Shown: positions 1 to 6,770 of the stretch, piece by piece
How positions within the stretch are numbered: the stretch's first letter is position 1
Layout: each line of letters starts with the position of its first letter
DNA from: Candidatus Babeliales bacterium
Lineage (GTDB): Bacteria; Babelota; Babeliae; Babelales; JACPOV01
DNA length: 64,000 bases
NCBI GenBank assembly: GCA_040879965.1
Contig: JBBDJI010000012.1
Coordinates: 62,001-126,000, forward strand
Direction: 5' to 3'
Position numbers and translations under genes: made by a program
Notes under the pieces: generated by a model
Databases searched by the model: none
The model's input: the letters and a program-made list of their open reading frames with translations, nothing else
What the model was told of the DNA's origin: nothing

Positions 1-198
1 ACACGCAGAAATAGCTATTTCAATCTTTCGCAAGTAATTGTGCCTGCAAAACAGCAAGCTATTATACGTACCGCAGAACACTTTTTATTAATGCATCACA
101 TAAAAAATTGTGTTATTCGGTTTGATTTAGCATTAATCGATAATCTTAATAATGTAACCTATATTCCAAATGCATTCACTAAATCGAGTAAAATTTAA
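1..198 (+). CDS. YraN / UPF0102 family protein, C-terminal fragment
   Basis: The window opens inside a gene read in frame 1 that ends with TAA at 196-198; 65 residues are visible. The segment contains VPAKQQAIIRTAEHFLL, then VIRFDLALID and IPNAF just before the end. This matches the end of the YraN/UPF0102 family, whose members finish with a P-x-K-Q helix, an RFD strand and an HIPNAF-like motif. The family has a restriction-endonuclease-like fold and no settled function. The catalytic half lies upstream of the window. cdsA starts two bases after the stop, so the two are probably translationally coupled. Family assignment rests on this short tail only. Confidence 0.7.
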   Translation, partial: TRRNSYFNLSQVIVPAKQQAIIRTAEHFLLMHHIKNCVIRFDLALIDNLNNVTYIPNAFTKSSKI

Positions 199-200
199 CC

Positions 201-845
201 ATGGAATGGAATTTTTTTTTACGAGCATTAACTGGATTTATTTTTGCTTTAACCGTATTTTCTACTTTCTTTTTATTACCTTCTTATTGTTTTTCATTAT
301 TACTTACCATTTTCTTTTTCTATATATTCCTTTTCGAATGGCCGCAATTAACAAATAATAATCCTTTTCTGTATTGGTTGGGTCTCATATTTTATCTAAT
401 AATACCTTTTATATGTCTTATCATATTAAATGAATCAACCGCATATCGTCCCTTGGTGGCATTAACTTTTGTTATCGCTTTTAGTAATGATACGGTAGCC
501 TATTTGGTAGGAAAGCATTGGGGTATCCATAAAATATCTCCTCAGGTTAGCCCAAAAAAGACTTGGGAGGGTTTTTTTGCTGGCTGTAGCGCTTCCATAA
601 TAAGTTTTGGCTTATTTCATAAATTAGCTCTTGGCTATTTTGATGTAGTTTTTACTCTTTTTCTTGGTTTTTTATTAGCAGTTACTGCTTTTTTGAGTGA
701 TTTGCTTGAATCATACCTTAAGCGTAAAGCCAATATCAAAGACAGCGGGCATATATTACCAGGGCATGGAGGCTTACTTGATAGGCTTGATAGCAGTTTA
801 TTTTTGGCCATAATTATATTTATACTCAAAAATTTTTTAATTTAA
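201..845 (+). CDS. cdsA: Phosphatidate cytidylyltransferase (CDP-diglyceride synthase)
   Basis: The 214-residue integral membrane protein makes CDP-diacylglycerol from phosphatidate and CTP, the branch point for phospholipid synthesis at the inner membrane. Several hydrophobic segments fill the first 100 residues. The family signature lies near the C terminus: SDLLESYLKRKANIKDSG, followed by LPGHGGLLDRLDS, with the conserved metal- and substrate-binding Asp and Lys residues. An earlier NDTVAYLVGKHWG and SPKKTWEG also match the family. At 214 residues it is shorter than the usual 260-285, mostly through a reduced N-terminal membrane region. ATG at 201 follows the upstream stop by two bases and has no clear Shine-Dalgarno (SD) sequence, which fits coupling. 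Confidence 0.92.
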   Translation: MEWNFFLRALTGFIFALTVFSTFFLLPSYCFSLLLTIFFFYIFLFEWPQLTNNNPFLYWLGLIFYLIIPFICLIILNESTAYRPLVALTFVIAFSNDTVAYLVGKHWGIHKISPQVSPKKTWEGFFAGCSASIISFGLFHKLALGYFDVVFTLFLGFLLAVTAFLSDLLESYLKRKANIKDSGHILPGHGGLLDRLDSSLFLAIIIFILKNFLI

Positions 846-1058
846 CTTGACGATTCTAAAAAATAATGAAAAAACTTTTCAGCTTGAAAATCTCCAATTG
901 AATATTTTCTTTTTTTGTACTGTTTTTCAGGCAATTTGGAGCCAAATAATAAATAATCTAAAGATACTATTTATCATTCTATTTGAATAATTTAAACACT
1001 ACATTTCATGAAATACATATTAATCATTTGAATTATTTTTTATTTTTTATTGTGTTTA

Positions 1059-1086
1059 TTGACAAAATAATATTTTTATTTAAATT
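1059..1086 (+). promoter_or_regulatory. Possible sigma-70-type promoter
   Basis: TTGACA at 1059-1064, a 16-base spacer and TAAATT at 1081-1086 (four of six matches to TATAAT). It lies about 85 bases upstream of the exported protein gene at 1171. The -35 box is perfect; the -10 box is weak in a very AT-rich background. Confidence 0.35.
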
Positions 1087-1100
1087 AGATAATGATAATG

Positions 1101-1119
1101 TCTTGTAATGGTTACAAGA
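1101..1119. promoter_or_regulatory. Inverted repeat in the 5' leader, possible operator or hairpin
   Basis: TCTTGTAA (1101-1108), spacer TGG, TTACAAGA (1112-1119): perfect 8-base arms. It sits between the candidate promoter and the start at 1171, preceded by TAATGATAAT. Related words (TTACAAG, TAATGATAAT) recur at 3411-3435 upstream of the outer-membrane protein gene. It could be an operator or an mRNA hairpin; nothing here distinguishes them. Confidence 0.4.
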
Positions 1120-1170
1120 TAAACAGAATAATAAGAAGTATTATTTTTAATCTAATTATGGAGGTCATTC

Positions 1171-1932
1171 ATGAATACTTCACGAATCTTATCTATTTTC
1201 ATGTTTCTTAGTTTAGCTGGTGCGCAAGTATCTGCAATGGAACCAACCAAGCAGGCGCTTAGCATAAGTTTCCAGTGGATGAAAGAAAACTGTTCTAATG
1301 TTATAACAATTGCCAAAAATCATCCGCTTTATGCAGCAGGTTTAACCGCAGTCGGTGTAACAACTACAGGTACTTACTTTTGGTTAACTAAAAAAGATAA
1401 AGTTAAGCAAACAGAAGAACTTTCAGAAAAAAAACAAAACGCTGCTAAAAAGTTTTTAGCAAATCATAAGCTTAGCTTAGGATTAGGAACAGCTGCTCTA
1501 ATAACAACTGGTGGTCTTTATGCAGCTAACAGTCATGGTTACTTAGAAGGTGCTAAGGAAAAAGCACAAGGTCTTTGGAATTATGTACCAAGCATGACAA
1601 CTGTAAAAAGCTATGTACCATCATTCGGTTGGAAATCTGGCGTAACTGCAGCAGCAGTAGTTGGTGCAGGTTTTGGTTATAAGTATTTGAAATCTGACGC
1701 TAAAAAATCAGAAATCAAAGATACTAAAACTGATACAACAGTAGTTACAAAGAAAAATAATCCATCAGCTACTGGAACTTTTACTAGACCAGGAAAAGCT
1801 AATGACGCTGTCACCATGGTAAAAAAATCAACTAAAGAAATAGCTCTACAGTACATAGCATTTCTTAGTAATATGAAAAGCAACTTTCTTAACAATGCTA
1901 AAGCACAATTTGAAATTAGCTTTCCTAGCTAA
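1171..1932 (+). CDS. Exported protein of unknown function with shared C-terminal domain
   Basis: The 253-residue protein is not recognised. It has a signal peptide (about residues 1-22, VSA before Met-Glu). Three alanine/glycine-rich hydrophobic stretches follow (around 52-70, 98-118 and 155-170), each preceded by a similar Lys/Ser context: HPLYAAGLTAVG, HKLSLGLGTAALITTGG and FGWKSGVTAAAVVGAG. This looks like a repeated membrane-hairpin unit of about 50 residues. The last 50 residues match the N-terminal half of the exported protein at 5180: KAxDA, then a YI-x-FL core, then NAxAQFxISFP at the very end. A strong SD (GGAGG) supports the start. It ends in a 20-base hairpin terminator shared with convergent hisS. 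An envelope role is likely; nothing more can be said. Confidence 0.75.
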   Translation: MNTSRILSIFMFLSLAGAQVSAMEPTKQALSISFQWMKENCSNVITIAKNHPLYAAGLTAVGVTTTGTYFWLTKKDKVKQTEELSEKKQNAAKKFLANHKLSLGLGTAALITTGGLYAANSHGYLEGAKEKAQGLWNYVPSMTTVKSYVPSFGWKSGVTAAAVVGAGFGYKYLKSDAKKSEIKDTKTDTTVVTKKNNPSATGTFTRPGKANDAVTMVKKSTKEIALQYIAFLSNMKSNFLNNAKAQFEISFPS

Positions 1933-1960
1933 AGCGATTGATAATGAATAGTTTATAACA

Positions 1961-2005
1961 AATAAAGAATACACCAAAAAATTTGTTTTTGGTGTATTCT
2001 TTATT
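1961..2005. terminator. Bidirectional intrinsic terminator between convergent genes
   Basis: A perfect 20-base stem, 1961-1980 and 1986-2005, with loop ATTTG. The arms have A-rich 5' and T-rich 3' sides in both directions. It lies between the stop at 1932 and hisS, whose stop codon (2001-2003) is inside the stem. Confidence 0.88.
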
Positions 2006-3239
2006 TAAACATTTCTGTTTGCTTAACTCGTTCTTCTTTTCCCGTGATCATATTTTTTATAACAACTTCTCCTTTTTCTTGCTCTTCAGATCCAATAATG
2101 ATTATATGCTGCGCACCTAATTTATGAGCTTTGCGCATCATACTTTTTAATGAACCACCGTCTAAAAAAACTTCAATGCACAAACCTTTAGTTTGTAATT
2201 CATCGGCAATTAATAACGCGAGATTATATTGCTCTTGTTCTAACGGCATAATAACTTGCAATGCCAGTGGCCTTGGAATTTGCAACTTTTCTTGTATTGG
2301 CTCAAGCAAAAGTAATAATCGTTCAATACCTATTGCCGCCCCTAATGATGGATAATCTTTTTTATATCCCAAATGCGAAGCTAAATGATTATAACGTCCA
2401 CCACCGCAAAAAGCACTTTGCGCACCAAGCGAGCTACTCGTAAATTCAAATACTGTTTTATCATAATAATCGAGCCCACGTACTAACGTTGGCATATGCG
2501 TGTAAGAAACTGATAACATATCTAATACTTCTTTTAATTGCTGCCATTCTTGTGCACATGATTTGCATAGTACATCTGTGATTTGTGGCGCCTTACGATA
2601 TAGCTCTTGGCATGTAGAATTTTTACAATCAAACACGCGTAAAATATTTTTTTCTTTTCGTTGCTGACATGTCTCACATAATATTTCAATATTATTAGTC
2701 AAAAATTCATCTAATATTTTTTTAAATTTTTGGCGATCTTCTGGACAACCCAAAAAGTTAATCAATAATGCATAATTTTCAAGCAAAAATTTTTGAGCAA
2801 ACAATCGATCCAACATAATAATAAAGTAAGCATCTTGCCAAATTGAATCCGTATCTATAATTTCAACATTTACCTGATGAAATTGTCGATAACGTCCTTT
2901 TTGCGGTCGCTCATATCTGAATATCGGCCCGTAAGAAAATACTTTCCATGGTAATTGAGTAATATTATGTTCTAAAAATGCACGCATTGTAGAAGCAGTT
3001 ACTTCTGGACGCAAACAAATATTTTCACTCGAATCTTGCGTAGCGATAGTAAACATTTGCTTAGTAACCACATCAGTTTCTAAACCCAGAGATCTTTTAA
3101 ATAGTTCAATAGGTTCTAATATTGGGGTAGCAATTTGAGTAAATTGATGACATCTCAAATAAGTACTTGCCGTATCAATAATAAAATTAAATAATGTTAA
3201 ATCTAAAAAATCTTGTGTGCCTCGAATCTTAGTTATCAT
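2001..3239 (-). CDS. hisS: Histidyl-tRNA synthetase
   Basis: This class II aminoacyl-tRNA synthetase charges tRNA-His. At 412 residues it has normal length. Class II motif 2 is seen in FRYERPQKGRYRQFHQVNVE (around 110-130), the histidine-binding motif in LVRGLDYYDKTVFEF (around 252-267), and GAQSAFCGGGRYN nearby. The C-terminal anticodon-binding domain starts around 325 (ALQVIMPLEQEQYNLAL). The insertion domain contains two CxxC pairs (CETC and CKSC) plus two further cysteines between them, so it probably binds zinc, as in some other bacterial HisRS insertions. The start is ATG 3239 without a clear SD. The stop lies inside the shared terminator. Confidence 0.95.
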   Translation of the reverse strand: MITKIRGTQDFLDLTLFNFIIDTASTYLRCHQFTQIATPILEPIELFKRSLGLETDVVTKQMFTIATQDSSENICLRPEVTASTMRAFLEHNITQLPWKVFSYGPIFRYERPQKGRYRQFHQVNVEIIDTDSIWQDAYFIIMLDRLFAQKFLLENYALLINFLGCPEDRQKFKKILDEFLTNNIEILCETCQQRKEKNILRVFDCKNSTCQELYRKAPQITDVLCKSCAQEWQQLKEVLDMLSVSYTHMPTLVRGLDYYDKTVFEFTSSSLGAQSAFCGGGRYNHLASHLGYKKDYPSLGAAIGIERLLLLLEPIQEKLQIPRPLALQVIMPLEQEQYNLALLIADELQTKGLCIEVFLDGGSLKSMMRKAHKLGAQHIIIIGSEEQEKGEVVIKNMITGKEERVKQTEMFK

Positions 3240-3333
3240 TTGAAGACCTTTATTATTGATTGTAACAATATAATTTTTTTTTACTCAGTTTAGCAAATTT
3301 TTGAAAAAGTTTTATAGAATTTTTTGAAAATAG

Positions 3334-3363
3334 TTGACTTTTATTAGAGTCTGATGGTAGAAC
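3334..3363 (+). promoter_or_regulatory. Promoter-like element, copy 1
   Basis: TTGACT at 3334-3339, an 18-base spacer and TAGAAC at 3358-3363. The same boxes and spacing occur at 3467-3496. Downstream come GTATAGCACACTT, a perfect SD (AAGGAGG, 3391-3397) and ATG 3403, which stops after one more codon. Confidence 0.45.
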
Positions 3364-3390
3364 TTTGTAAAGTATAGCACACTTAAAAGA

Positions 3391-3411
3391 AAGGAGGCAT
3401 CTATGGAATGA
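3391..3411 (+). other. Strong ribosome binding site with two-codon frame (Met-Glu-stop)
   Basis: AAGGAGG at 3391-3397, ideal spacing, ATG 3403, GAA, TGA 3409-3411. After the TGA the same frame stays open to about 3528. This is either a minimal leader frame acting on the downstream gene or the remnant start of a duplicated gene. The unit resembles the leader of the real gene at 3557. Confidence 0.4.
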
Positions 3412-3466
3412 TTACAAGCTATTGGTAATGATAATCAAGCTCAAAAAATTTTTTTTAAAAAAAGAT

Positions 3467-3496
3467 TTGACTATTTCTACTTAAAATTGGTAGAAC
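3467..3496 (+). promoter_or_regulatory. Promoter-like element, copy 2
   Basis: TTGACT at 3467-3472, an 18-base spacer and TAGAAC at 3491-3496, 133 bases downstream of copy 1. GTATAACACTTCT and the SD of the gene starting at 3557 follow. Identity of both boxes and of the spacer length with copy 1 supports a functional or duplicated promoter. Confidence 0.5.
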
Positions 3497-3556
3497 TCAA
3501 AATGATATGTCGGAGTGTCGGTAATGTATAACACTTCTAAAAAGGGAGTGACTCTT

Positions 3557-5155
3557 ATGAGAAAGCACGTCAAGATTTCTCTTCTATTGTTAACTGCAGG
3601 AGCGTATGCTCATGCAAGTGATGGAACCGCGTTTAATGATTCAAAAACATTCATGTATATTCGCCCACCGTTTCATAGCGCCTTTCCAGAAAAAGAAGCT
3701 GGTTGGTATGATCGAGCGCTTGCACGTGAATGTGGTTGGGGTGGTGCATTTCAAATAGTACCATTTGGTGGCCGTTCAACCCATAGCAGTGATATTGGAA
3801 AATATTTCATGTTCTGTGGCAAATCTGAATTGATAGTTGCTGAAGATTTAGCTGCAGGAAGCCAAAGTATTGGAGCTGAGGCAATCGGTGGATCTGCTAA
3901 TCCTAATTTCAGAGATGTAAATGCTGTTCACTTTAATATCCACACAACAGGCCGCGATTTCAAAAGTACTATTCGTTTCCGCCCACGCCATTCATATGCA
4001 GGTGTTGGTTTAGATTATAAACAATATCTACACCGCCGTGATGCGTGTGAAAAGAAATGGTGGTTTGAAATTTCCACACCACTTCTTTGGGTACAAAATG
4101 ATATGAGATTAACGGAAAGTGTTATAACTGCAGGAACACCAATAAGTGTTGCAAATACTAATGCTAATATGGTCGAAGCATTTAAAGGTGAAAAGCCATT
4201 CTTCCGTCCAGCTGGTGCAGATAGTCTTGCTGCTGCAATAACTGGTTCTGGTTGGAACTTTGGTAAAATTAATAACAAAAGAGATCGATTCCGACCAGCT
4301 GATATTGAAGTTAAAATCGGATATGATTATCTTTGTGAAGATATGTGCCATGCAGAAGGGTATATTGGTGGTGTAATTCCTACTGGTAACCGACCAAACG
4401 CAGAATATGTATTTGAACCAATCGTTGGTGACAACTTCCATGGCGGCTTGATGTGGGGCGGTTCATGGGGCTGGGAAATCTGGTCTAGCTGTGATCGCTA
4501 TCTCCATATCGAAATGGCAACAAATGGCCGTTACTTATTCAGAAACACACAAAATCGTAGCATGGATGTGAAGTTCAAACCATGGAGCCGTTACCAGTTA
4601 GTATATCGTAGCTTCACTGATGCATTAAGTGCCGCTGCACAAGAAGGTATTAATGTATTCACCCGTAAAGTTGAAGTGCGTCCACGCTTTAATAAAGCAC
4701 TTTTATCTTCATTAGTATATACACATTGTAGCTTCCAAGCAGAAGCTGGTTATACCTTCTGGGCAAAAACAGCTGAAAAAATCAAGCTTGATAATGATTT
4801 TGAAACTGGCGTAACGTTTGCATCTGTAGGACAAGGAGCTGCTTCTAATTTAAGTTTGGGTGGTATAAATCGTGCGATTACTATTAAAGAAAACTTTGAT
4901 GGTTCTACCATTAATGTAACAGCAGATCAAGCAACTTTATACAATAACTTTGCTTTAAGAGAACAAGATTTAGACTTTGAATCTGCTTCTTCACCATGTG
5001 CACTTACTCATACTTTCTATGGCTCATTAAGCTATCGTTGGGATGACCTTTGCTACCCAATATTCATAAATGCTGGTGGCTCTTATGAAGTTTCCTCAAG
5101 TATAGGTGCTATCAATCGTTGGATGGTCTGGGGTAAATTCGGTCTATCAATTTAG
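3557..5155 (+). CDS. Predicted outer-membrane beta-barrel protein
   Basis: ATG 3557 is chosen over the upstream in-frame ATG at 3515 because AAGGGAG precedes it by a normal distance and the signal peptide (MRKHVKISLLLLTAGAYAHA) then starts the protein. The product is 532 residues. The mature part alternates polar and aromatic residues throughout (for example WWFEISTPLLWVQNDM, GLMWGGSWGWEIWSS, WSRYQLVYRSF), as in transmembrane beta strands, with glycine-rich turns. It ends WMVWGKFGLSI, without a final Phe. No named family is recognised. Codon use looks less AT-biased than in neighbours (many GCT, GGT, CGT and TTC codons), which suggests high expression; with the strong promoter region, a major surface protein is plausible. 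Confidence 0.75.
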   Translation: MRKHVKISLLLLTAGAYAHASDGTAFNDSKTFMYIRPPFHSAFPEKEAGWYDRALARECGWGGAFQIVPFGGRSTHSSDIGKYFMFCGKSELIVAEDLAAGSQSIGAEAIGGSANPNFRDVNAVHFNIHTTGRDFKSTIRFRPRHSYAGVGLDYKQYLHRRDACEKKWWFEISTPLLWVQNDMRLTESVITAGTPISVANTNANMVEAFKGEKPFFRPAGADSLAAAITGSGWNFGKINNKRDRFRPADIEVKIGYDYLCEDMCHAEGYIGGVIPTGNRPNAEYVFEPIVGDNFHGGLMWGGSWGWEIWSSCDRYLHIEMATNGRYLFRNTQNRSMDVKFKPWSRYQLVYRSFTDALSAAAQEGINVFTRKVEVRPRFNKALLSSLVYTHCSFQAEAGYTFWAKTAEKIKLDNDFETGVTFASVGQGAASNLSLGGINRAITIKENFDGSTINVTADQATLYNNFALREQDLDFESASSPCALTHTFYGSLSYRWDDLCYPIFINAGGSYEVSSSIGAINRWMVWGKFGLSI

Positions 5156-5179
5156 CCGCCTACTTAAAAGGATAATTTA

Positions 5180-5617
5180 ATGAAAAGATACTTAATAATC
5201 TTAAGTATCCTAGGCTTGCTCATTACTGAGCAAGCCTATGGAATGGAATTCCCTTTACCTAGAAAAGCAGGAGATGCAACCTCTCAAGTAAGAAGTTCAA
5301 ATAAGGAAGAAGCTGAAAGATATATACAATTTCTTAGGGAAAAAAGGAACCGTTTTCTTCCAAATGCTGAAGCACAATTTAAAATTAGCTTTCCGACTGC
5401 GCCAGCACCTTCACCTAAACCGAAGCCTGCACCTGCTCCAGAAAAAAAAGGTGTTAATTTCGACGAAGTAAAAAAACAAGCACAAGCAGTAAGAACTCAA
5501 GGACAAATGGTAGTTAAACAAGCAGAAACAGCAAAATTACTTGATAAACAGAAAGAAGAATTAGCAACTGCAATTGGTTTTCCAGATTTTGCCTCAATGA
5601 AAAATGCCTGGCAATAA
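5180..5617 (+). CDS. Small exported protein sharing a domain with the protein at 1171
   Basis: The 145-residue protein is not recognised. The signal peptide spans about residues 1-21 (AYG before Met-Glu). Residues 22-73 match the C-terminal 50 residues of the exported protein at 1171: KAxDA, SxKE, YIxFL, FLxNAxAQFxISFP. A proline/lysine-rich linker follows (APSPKPKPAPAPEKK), then a charged helical tail of about 55 residues rich in Lys, Gln and Ala. The gene begins 24 bases after the outer-membrane protein gene with an AAAGGA ribosome binding site, so the two are probably co-transcribed. The linker resembles periplasmic spacers such as those of TonB-like or peptidoglycan-spanning proteins, but no such domain is seen. 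Confidence 0.75.
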   Translation: MKRYLIILSILGLLITEQAYGMEFPLPRKAGDATSQVRSSNKEEAERYIQFLREKRNRFLPNAEAQFKISFPTAPAPSPKPKPAPAPEKKGVNFDEVKKQAQAVRTQGQMVVKQAETAKLLDKQKEELATAIGFPDFASMKNAWQ

Positions 5618-5640
5618 CCATAATTTGTTCTAATTGATAA

Positions 5641-5673
5641 AAAAAATCCTCGGAAAAATCCGGGGATTTTTTT
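5641..5673 (+). terminator. Intrinsic terminator
   Basis: Stem 5641-5653 and 5660-5672 (13 pairs with one G-T wobble), loop AAAAAT, ending in a run of seven T. It closes the outer-membrane protein/5180 transcription unit. Confidence 0.88.
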
Positions 5674-5745
5674 GTTTCTTTATTTTTTAAATCTCTACGA
5701 TATACTCAACATAACTATTCATATAAAAAAATAAAAAGGGAATAG

Positions 5746-6759
5746 ATGTTGCCAACTATTCTTATTACTGGTGGTGCCGGATATATTGGATCACATACGG
5801 CATATCTTTTAGCACAACGTGGTTATCAAGTAATTGTTCTCGATTCATTTATGCATAATCAATATTTTAATCCACAATGGGCAACAGTAATTAAAGAAGA
5901 TTTTGCTGATAAATCAGTACTTGAAAATATTTTTACTAGTTATAATATTCAAGCCGTTATGCATTTTGCAGCATGTATTGAAGTTGGTGAATCGGTTAAA
6001 AATCCTCACAAGTTTTATGAAAATAATATCGCGAAATCGCTCGTTTTATTAAATTCTATGATTGAACATAACATTAAAAAATTTATTTTCTCTTCAAGCT
6101 GCGCAGTATATGGCTTGCCAGAAACAATACCATTAACGGAAGAACATTCTAAAAACCCAATAAGCCCATATGGCAAAACAAAGCAAATGCTTGAAACGAT
6201 TTTAGAAGATTTTCATAATGCTTATGATTTGGAATACATAAATTTACGTTATTTTAATGCGGGAGGCGCCTTGCCAGAAGAATATTTAGGTGAGCAACAT
6301 AAACCTGAAACGCATATTATTCCTTTATTATTGCGTGCAGCTCAAAATAAAATGCCTTTTACTATTTTTGGGTATGATTATGATACCAAAGATGGCACTG
6401 CAATTCGTGATTATTTACACGTTCTCGATATCGCTCAAGCGCATATCTGTGCATTGCAGCACCTAGAAAATGGTAATCCATCCGATTCATTTAATCTTGG
6501 TACTGGAAATGGTATTTCAGTAAAGGAAATGGTTCATACAGTCGAAAACATTACACGACAAAAACTTAAACTACAATGGGAAAAAAGACGCGCAGGCGAT
6601 CCTGCGATACTTGTAGCTGATGCCAATAAAGCACGTACTATTTTAAATTGGCAACCACATTATTCTGACATTGAATTTATTATAAAATCAGCATTAGCAT
6701 TTATATTGACAGCGCTACCAACAAAAATAATTACTGAAAAAAATATTGAGTTAATTTAA
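5746..6759 (+). CDS. galE: UDP-glucose 4-epimerase
   Basis: This extended short-chain dehydrogenase interconverts UDP-glucose and UDP-galactose with bound NAD, supplying galactose for surface sugars. At 337 residues it has the usual length. The NAD-binding GGAGYIGSH is at residues 8-16, the catalytic Ser region SSSCAVYG around 117-124, and the YxxxK pair in SPYGKTK around 140-146. LRYFNAGGA and the sugar-binding DGTAIRDYLHV also fit GalE. A Cys in place of the usual Thr in the SSS-x-AVYG motif is a tolerated variant. SD AAAAGGG precedes ATG 5746. It converges on secA with an 11-base gap that contains a short AT-rich dyad (6758-6772). Confidence 0.93.
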   Translation: MLPTILITGGAGYIGSHTAYLLAQRGYQVIVLDSFMHNQYFNPQWATVIKEDFADKSVLENIFTSYNIQAVMHFAACIEVGESVKNPHKFYENNIAKSLVLLNSMIEHNIKKFIFSSSCAVYGLPETIPLTEEHSKNPISPYGKTKQMLETILEDFHNAYDLEYINLRYFNAGGALPEEYLGEQHKPETHIIPLLLRAAQNKMPFTIFGYDYDTKDGTAIRDYLHVLDIAQAHICALQHLENGNPSDSFNLGTGNGISVKEMVHTVENITRQKLKLQWEKRRAGDPAILVADANKARTILNWQPHYSDIEFIIKSALAFILTALPTKIITEKNIELI

Positions 6760-6770
6760 AGATTATATCT

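Larger units (their letters stand above)
846..1170. other. 325-base AT-rich intergenic region
   Basis: No open frame of note is seen. The region is very AT-rich. It holds a possible promoter around 1059-1086 and an inverted repeat at 1101-1119, both ahead of the exported protein starting at 1171. GGAGGTCATTC upstream of ATG 1171 is a strong ribosome binding site. No terminator is evident after cdsA. Confidence 0.6.
3240..3556. other. 317-base divergent regulatory region with duplicated promoter-leader unit
   Basis: This stretch separates hisS (minus) from the outer-membrane protein (plus). It contains two copies of a promoter-like element with identical boxes and spacing, each followed by a similar leader, SD and ATG. 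The first copy opens only a two-codon frame (ATG GAA TGA at 3403-3411). No other gene is seen. Confidence 0.6.

Noticed and set aside
4015-4441. Two antisense frames inside the outer-membrane protein gene
   Set aside because: They are shadows of a strongly coding plus-strand gene, with cysteine- and serine-rich translations and no SD.
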